From: Rhodopirellula bahusiensis
GTDB taxonomy: Bacteria > Planctomycetota > Planctomycetia > Pirellulales > Pirellulaceae
Reading direction: 5' to 3'
Length of the DNA: 64,000 nucleotides
Assembly (NCBI RefSeq): GCF_002727185.1
Contig: NZ_NIZW01000010.1
Span: forward strand, 62,001-126,000
Shown: positions 59,651 through 64,000 of the stretch, piece by piece
Numbering within the stretch: position 1 is the stretch's first letter
How the letters are laid out: every line of letters begins with the position of its first letter
Made by a program: the position numbers and the translations under genes
Notes under the pieces: model-generated
What the model was told of the DNA's origin: nothing
What the model saw: the letters and a program-made list of their open reading frames with translations, nothing else
Database searches by the model: none

Positions 59651-60346
59651 TCAGGCGGATGATGAGGGGACTTCGACGTTGACAGGCAACAAGTCCGGCG
59701 TGCACTGGTGAGGTTTCGGGACGGCGTTGAAACGTTGCAGTGGCAAGTGCTCGGGGGTCAAACCGGCTTGCGCCACCAGACGCGTCAACTGGGCGATCGA
59801 AGAGACTCCAAGTTTGTGTCCGATTTCGGTTTTGTGTCGTTCGATTGTTCGTGGACTTCGATACAGAAGCCGCGAAACTTCGGGAACACTGTTGCCTTGT
59901 CCGAGCAAGACGAGCACTTCCAATTCGCGAGGGCTGAGCACCGAGAGCGGGCCCAGGTCGATGTACTGGCTTTGCGTGTCCTTTATATCGCCATCTGGCA
60001 GAATCCCGTCCAAGCGAGTCATCACGATGGCAAAGTTTCGATCGCCGTCCATGTGTGGGTAGAACGAGGAGACCAACATGCGACCGCAATAAATGTGCGT
60101 CGCTCGAAGTGCCTTTTTCGTTTCAACAACTTCCTTTACCCAAGCCATCCGTTCTTGCACGTACTCCTCGGCAAAGACGTCATGGAGACTCTTGCCGAGC
60201 AGGTCATCGTCTTCGATGCCGAACAGACGCAATGCAGCGCGATTGAAGTGGATGATTTGGCCATTGTCCTCGACGACCGTTAGACCGACGTCCGGTTCTT
60301 GGTCGAATACGTTCAACCAGTCGATGTTCTTCAATTCTTCGCGCAT
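59651..60346 (-). CDS. PAS-LuxR family transcription regulator
   Basis: 231 residues from the ATG at 60346, with a GAGGGAG ribosome site; the frame extends to a TTG at 60421. PAS domain (VGLTVVEDNGQIIHFNRAAL, then RLFGIEDDDLLGKSLHDVFA) followed by a LuxR-type HTH: LSPRELEVLVLLGQGNSVPE, VSRLLYRSPRTIERHKTEIG, HKLGVSSIAQLTRLVAQAG. It senses an unknown cue through the PAS domain and binds DNA. The gene lies just outside the right att site, in the host chromosome. Confidence 0.92.
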   Translation of the reverse strand: MREELKNIDWLNVFDQEPDVGLTVVEDNGQIIHFNRAALRLFGIEDDDLLGKSLHDVFAEEYVQERMAWVKEVVETKKALRATHIYCGRMLVSSFYPHMDGDRNFAIVMTRLDGILPDGDIKDTQSQYIDLGPLSVLSPRELEVLVLLGQGNSVPEVSRLLYRSPRTIERHKTEIGHKLGVSSIAQLTRLVAQAGLTPEHLPLQRFNAVPKPHQCTPDLLPVNVEVPSSSA

Positions 60347-60499
60347 GGCTCCCTCTGCTGGATTCAGACTGTTGGGAACGACAAACGCGAACGTTCGCGG
60401 TGCCGCCTCAGGGAGACTCAATAGGCAACTGCTGTGCCAATTGGGCGAATTCGCTCATGGAGTGCGGGCTTTGTGACGTCGATAAGACAACTGGGGCGA

Positions 60500-60551
60500 G
60501 GCCGCTCCCGGCGACCTGTAGCATTTTTGATCCCAGGTCGCCGGAGCGGCC
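60500..60551. repeat. Long GC-rich hairpin, REP/MITE-like
   Basis: GGCCGCTCCCGGCGACCTG (60500-60518) pairs with CAGGTCGCCGGAGCGGCC (60534-60551), one bulged C, 15-nt loop. It lies between the regulator and the PQQ gene. The T-run needed for a simple terminator is absent on both sides. Confidence 0.75.
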
Positions 60552-60579
60552 GAGTTTAAATGGTCAATTCAAAGCGACC

Positions 60580-61866
60580 TCATTCGGCGGTTGTTCTTGA
60601 CTCCGCGACCGTCGAATGAGCGAGCTTGATGAGCGATCGATCGCTACGAAGAAACACGGAACCATCCGAGACGGCGGGTGTGGCGAGCATCGGACCGGTG
60701 AACTCGGCGGTACCAAGCACTTCGACTTCGCCGGAGTCTGACGCATCGCCGTTCACACCATTCCGTTCTTCACCGACCACCGTGATGGTTCCGGATTGGT
60801 CAACGACGTAGATCCCCGAAGCGGTGGCGATGGGCGTTGCCCAAACCGATTTGACTTTCCGCATGCGTGTTTTCCAGGTCGACTCTCCAGTCGCGAAATC
60901 GGCGGAGGCGATCACTGATCCCTGGTTCACGATGACTTGCCCGTTGTGGACAACCGGTGAAACGGATCTGCAATTCAGTCGAGTGTTCTCCCAGGCGATC
61001 GGGAATTCAGGTTCGCGAAGATTGAAAGCGGTGATGCCGTTTCCGGGGACCAGCAACAATGGTGGCGCCCACGTCGGTGAAGAGGTCGTGCTACCGGAGA
61101 TGTCGAGTGTCGCGATGAGTTCGCCGGAGCGTGCAGCCACGATCTCAATGCCATCGGAATTTTGGAAAACAAAAGCTGGGTCGGGCAAACGAACGGCGAT
61201 TGGAGTGGCCCAGCCGGAGCGGCGTGGGCGAGGACGAGTCCAAAGCGTTTCACCGGTTTCCAGATCGATGCCGCTGCCGAATGAGTCGCCTTGGTTTTCC
61301 AATTGGACGGCGACCACATCGTCCAGGATCACCGGCGAGCTGCTCATCGAAACATCATTGCCCGTCCGAGGGTGATCCACCGCAAGGGCTCGGTACCAAA
61401 GCGGTGTGCCGTCGGTCCGTAAGCAAACCAAGTCGCACGAACTGAACAGGGCGATAATCTTTTCACCGTCGCTGGCGGGTGACGGCGATGCGTTGGCGCT
61501 GGTCGGGTGTGTGTAAGGGCGACCGAGGGCGTGGAGCGTTCTCTGCCATTGGCGTGTTCCGTCCGCTGCGGAAAATGATTCCACATACAGATCGCGTTCG
61601 TCTTCTCCACCGCTGCTGGTCACCACGACGGAGTCGCCGATCACGATGGGACTGCTGATCCCGCGGCCCGAAGTGGGAACCTCCCAGGCTGGTTCGATCG
61701 AATCGTTGACCGGGATTGGAGTGACTTCACTGGACGATGAAGTTGTGTCCGATCCGCGAAATTGCAACCAATCCAAGGCGAAGGCACTTGGTGCCGCGAG
61801 GCTGGATGTCAATCCGATACCCGCTGCGATCAATCCAATTTGAATGGAGCGTCGTGAGAGATGCAT
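60580..61866 (-). CDS. Exported PQQ-like beta-propeller protein
   Basis: 428 residues. Signal peptide (LIAAGIGLTSSLAAPSAFAL). The rest is a beta-propeller of the quinoprotein/BamB-like type: LDWLQFRGSDTTSSSS, GETLWTRPRPRRSGWATPIA, and repeated DLETG/FNLREP-type blades. Such proteins are abundant in planctomycetes; some bind quinone cofactors, others are scaffolds. No cofactor residues can be confirmed. The ATG at 61866 is standard. It stands alone on the minus strand. Confidence 0.85.
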   Translation of the reverse strand: MHLSRRSIQIGLIAAGIGLTSSLAAPSAFALDWLQFRGSDTTSSSSEVTPIPVNDSIEPAWEVPTSGRGISSPIVIGDSVVVTSSGGEDERDLYVESFSAADGTRQWQRTLHALGRPYTHPTSANASPSPASDGEKIIALFSSCDLVCLRTDGTPLWYRALAVDHPRTGNDVSMSSSPVILDDVVAVQLENQGDSFGSGIDLETGETLWTRPRPRRSGWATPIAVRLPDPAFVFQNSDGIEIVAARSGELIATLDISGSTTSSPTWAPPLLLVPGNGITAFNLREPEFPIAWENTRLNCRSVSPVVHNGQVIVNQGSVIASADFATGESTWKTRMRKVKSVWATPIATASGIYVVDQSGTITVVGEERNGVNGDASDSGEVEVLGTAEFTGPMLATPAVSDGSVFLRSDRSLIKLAHSTVAESRTTAE

Positions 61867-61903
61867 GACGGTCAGGTCCTGAGGAAGTCGTGGTGAAAGA
61901 GTT

Positions 61904-63199
61904 TCAGGGAGCGACGTTGACCACGGTCACGGGGATGCCGCGGCCGGTTGAATCCGTCAAACGAAATTGGAAGTGCCAGTCTTGTGCCCAAGGTTGGGTT
62001 TGGTTGTTCTGGCAGATTTTTAAAAGTACCGAGTTCAGTCCCGGACGCAGTTGGCAATTCGAAACGTACTGATCGATGCTCGAACCCGAGTGATAGACTT
62101 CGTTGCTCAGGATGGGCTTTCCGTTGACCCAAGCTTTGTTGGCGTTGATGCAACCCAGCCTCGCTTGGACGTCGGTTGTTTCTCCTTCGGGCAGTTCGAA
62201 GAAGCAAACCGCGTACGCGATTGCGTCCTTGGCATTGTCATAGGTGGGATTCAGATCCACCATTCCCGCGTTGTCCTCCGTGGCAAGTGATTGCCAATCA
62301 AGCATGTCGCCGGATGGTTCGGCGGCGCCGGTCTCGCCCGCATTCGCGGAGGCTGACTTCGCCGCGAAAGATTGATTTGTCAGTTCGGTATCGAGCGGAG
62401 AATCCGTGTACTTGGTTTCGACCTCGTAGACCTGATCGAATCCCTCGCTGTCTTTGTTGCCGAAGGGAGCGATGACTTGCCACTGCATGATCATCGCGAG
62501 TTGTTTGGCAAGCTGAACGGGACGGTCGAGTTGCTTGAGCGATGCGGTGATGTCCCGAAGATGGTCCGGGTGACGAGCGAGCGGCAGCAACCGAAGGTAG
62601 GCCTCGATTGCGTCTTCACCTTCGAGCTCCTCGGCCAAATCCAATTCACGCTGGATTGCCAAGTACCGAAGCGGAATGAACGGATCATCAACGGCTTGTT
62701 CGAGCAATGGTTCGCGTCGCTGGGGAGCTCGGTCGACGAGGTGGCGATAGATCAGATATCGAGCATCGCCGTCGTGAGCGCGTTCATTGAAGAACGAGAG
62801 CAAGTCTTCGTTGAGCGCACGCGTGTCTGCCTCTGTTGTTGCGTTGGATTCGGCCGCTTCGATTTGCTGAGAGGCCAACAAACGCAACCAATTTTTGGCA
62901 CGTGGTTTCGCGTCACTCATCGAATTCAGCGTCGCGAAAAGTTGAGACGTCGAGACATCCGTCGACTTTGGTTGAGCCGACATCGTCTTCATCGCCTCGG
63001 TGTGTCCGACCCCTTCCGCTTCCACACGGTTGAGGACCTCGACCAACGAATCGTCGGTGGCGGTGTCAGCAGGCTGATCCGCCGTGGCGATGCCGCCCAA
63101 AAAGATCGCGGCCAGCAACGAGATTGCTGCTGGCCATTGGAGCTTCGAATTCGCGTTTGGTCGCGAAAACGTCCATCGCGAGGATCGAGACAGAGGCAT
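61904..63199 (-). CDS. Exported planctomycete protein of unknown function
   Basis: 431 residues from the ATG at 63199; the frame is open to 63256. Signal peptide (PAAISLLAAIFLGGIATADQ). A helical, TPR/HEAT-like middle (LLSFFNERAHDGDARYLIYR, LEQAVDDPFIPLRYLAIQRE) precedes a beta-rich C-terminal domain (ARLGCINANKAWVNGKPILS, then NCQLRPGLNSVLLKICQNNQ), which resembles a carbohydrate- or ligand-binding sandwich. No named family recognised. It precedes the PQQ gene by 37 bp and follows the TPR gene, so the three may form an operon. Confidence 0.7.
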   Translation of the reverse strand: MPLSRSSRWTFSRPNANSKLQWPAAISLLAAIFLGGIATADQPADTATDDSLVEVLNRVEAEGVGHTEAMKTMSAQPKSTDVSTSQLFATLNSMSDAKPRAKNWLRLLASQQIEAAESNATTEADTRALNEDLLSFFNERAHDGDARYLIYRHLVDRAPQRREPLLEQAVDDPFIPLRYLAIQRELDLAEELEGEDAIEAYLRLLPLARHPDHLRDITASLKQLDRPVQLAKQLAMIMQWQVIAPFGNKDSEGFDQVYEVETKYTDSPLDTELTNQSFAAKSASANAGETGAAEPSGDMLDWQSLATEDNAGMVDLNPTYDNAKDAIAYAVCFFELPEGETTDVQARLGCINANKAWVNGKPILSNEVYHSGSSIDQYVSNCQLRPGLNSVLLKICQNNQTQPWAQDWHFQFRLTDSTGRGIPVTVVNVAP

Positions 63200-63321
63200 G
63201 ACTTGGGTCCCGGAAGGGAGGCGGGACGGATCCCGCCGAGAAATGGGCGAAGGCAACTTCGCATCATCCTACAACACTTCCAGGCACGCCGTTGTCGGCG
63301 GCTCAATCGAAACGGCTGTGA

Positions 63322-64000
63322 TCAAGTGTCGATCAAATCGTCGGGTGAGAGCAACGGAATCTGATTTTCCTCCGTGTCTTGCTTCTCACGCCAAGGTTCG
63401 TTGCCGCGATAGGATTCCAGCTCTTCCTGCAGTTGTTTGAGCTGAACCGATTCCTCGCTGGCTCCTTCTTCGAGTTCCTTTTGGGCGGCTTCGACCGCTT
63501 TTTCGCTCCACTTCTTGGCGTTTTCGAAGTCACCTGTTTCCGCGTAACCGGCGGCCAGGGTGCTCAGGATGTGGCCCTCGGCTTCTTCGGTCATCTCGAC
63601 AGCACGCAGACCGAGTTCGAGCGAACGGGCGCCATTTCGAACTTCGTCTTTCGGCGAAGTTGCGAGGACCCATGCCAAGTTATTCAGCACGCTGGGGAGG
63701 ATGATTGCGTCGGCTTCGTCATCGGCATCGAGGTTGGTCAACGCTTTTTCGTAGTCCGCGATGGCTTCGGCGTGATCGCCAACGGCGAGGTAAGCGTCGC
63801 CGCGAGATCGCAAGACGGATGCATTCTTGGGATCACGATCCAGCACACCACTGAGCATGTCGATGGCTTGGCGAGGTCGATCGTCTTGTAGATAGAGGTT
63901 GGCCAGTTGCAATTGGCGATACACATCATCGGGACTGCGGTCGATCAAGATTTTCATGTCGTTGATCGCGTCCGCCATTCGTCCTTCTTCCACCGCGATG
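63322..64000 (-). CDS. TPR protein, cut by the right edge (5' end outside window)
   Basis: 226 codons are visible; the frame continues beyond 64000. TPR units are clear: MADAINDMKILIDRSPDDVY, RQLQLANLYLQDDRPRQAID, MLSGVLDRDPKNASVLRSRG and DAYLAVGDHAEAIADYEKAL. A tail of Glu- and Gln-rich helix follows (AVEAAQKELEEGASEESVQL). A GTG at 63993 could be read as a start, but the frame and the TPR array continue upstream, so it is probably internal. The function of the full protein is unknown. Confidence 0.85.
   Translation of the reverse strand, partial: IAVEEGRMADAINDMKILIDRSPDDVYRQLQLANLYLQDDRPRQAIDMLSGVLDRDPKNASVLRSRGDAYLAVGDHAEAIADYEKALTNLDADDEADAIILPSVLNNLAWVLATSPKDEVRNGARSLELGLRAVEMTEEAEGHILSTLAAGYAETGDFENAKKWSEKAVEAAQKELEEGASEESVQLKQLQEELESYRGNEPWREKQDTEENQIPLLSPDDLIDT

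Noticed and set aside
1-64000. CRISPR arrays, rRNA genes and insertion-sequence transposases
   Set aside because: No regularly spaced repeats, rRNA sequence or transposase motif was seen anywhere in the window.

Overview
The window looks like chromosomal DNA of a planctomycete of the Rhodopirellula type (family Pirellulaceae). The evidence is the set of family-specific proteins: DUF1559 pseudopilin-like proteins, secreted proteins with an LESRxLLA N-terminal motif, a DUF1592/DUF1588/DUF1585 cytochrome-like protein paired with a DUF1552 protein, and a BatA/VWA/DUF58 operon. The species is inferred, not proven.

Layout. 0-4.2 kb: a minus-strand unit that begins with a clear cobalamin riboswitch (3955-4170), followed by a DUF1559 pseudopilin-like gene and a very large surface protein with DUF4465 and Calx-beta-like domains that runs off the left edge. 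4.3-17.05 kb: a minus-strand operon of five genes (DUF58 protein, BatA/VWA protein, VWA plus amidotransferase-like protein, a 1929-residue membrane/coiled-coil protein, and a secreted alpha/alpha-toroid protein). The first four overlap by 4 bp at each junction. 17.3-19.8 kb: two adjacent PLP enzymes of sulfur amino acid metabolism. 20.1-27.5 kb, plus strand: a secreted repeat protein, trpS, acpS, then the LamG/cytochrome-like and DUF1552 pair, ended by a strong terminator. 27.7-35.1 kb: mostly minus-strand housekeeping and envelope genes (Gly-rich CpxP-like protein, GNAT/FemAB-like protein, rpmJ, a BshC-reminiscent protein, an FHA protein, an RlmI-like methyltransferase), plus a fasciclin protein on the plus strand. 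35.3-39.2 kb, plus strand: ferredoxin, a flippase-like membrane protein, truB and a DUF3500 protein, ended by a terminator. 39.5-42.0 kb: a short accessory strip of three unrecognised genes.

42.24-59.57 kb is a 17.3-kb integrative element bounded by an exact 41-bp direct repeat. The repeat is the first 41 nt (the 5' half) of a tRNA-Leu(UAA) gene. The intact tRNA lies at the left end, 11 bp downstream of the integrase gene and on the same strand. The right copy keeps only the 5' half, together with what looks like the tRNA's native promoter. The element encodes two tyrosine recombinases, a Dam-type methylase, several small DNA-binding proteins, a DnaB-like helicase, a replication-type winged-helix protein and a phage-type major capsid protein. 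No terminase, portal, tail or lysis gene is recognisable, so it resembles a phage satellite or a reduced prophage.

59.6-64.0 kb, minus strand: host genes again (PAS-LuxR regulator, PQQ-type beta-propeller, a secreted planctomycete protein and a TPR protein cut by the right edge).

The two most interesting features are the cobalamin-riboswitch unit at the left edge, a candidate surface vitamin B12 capture system, and the tRNA 5'-half integration, which separates a host tRNA from its promoter and places it behind the integrase.
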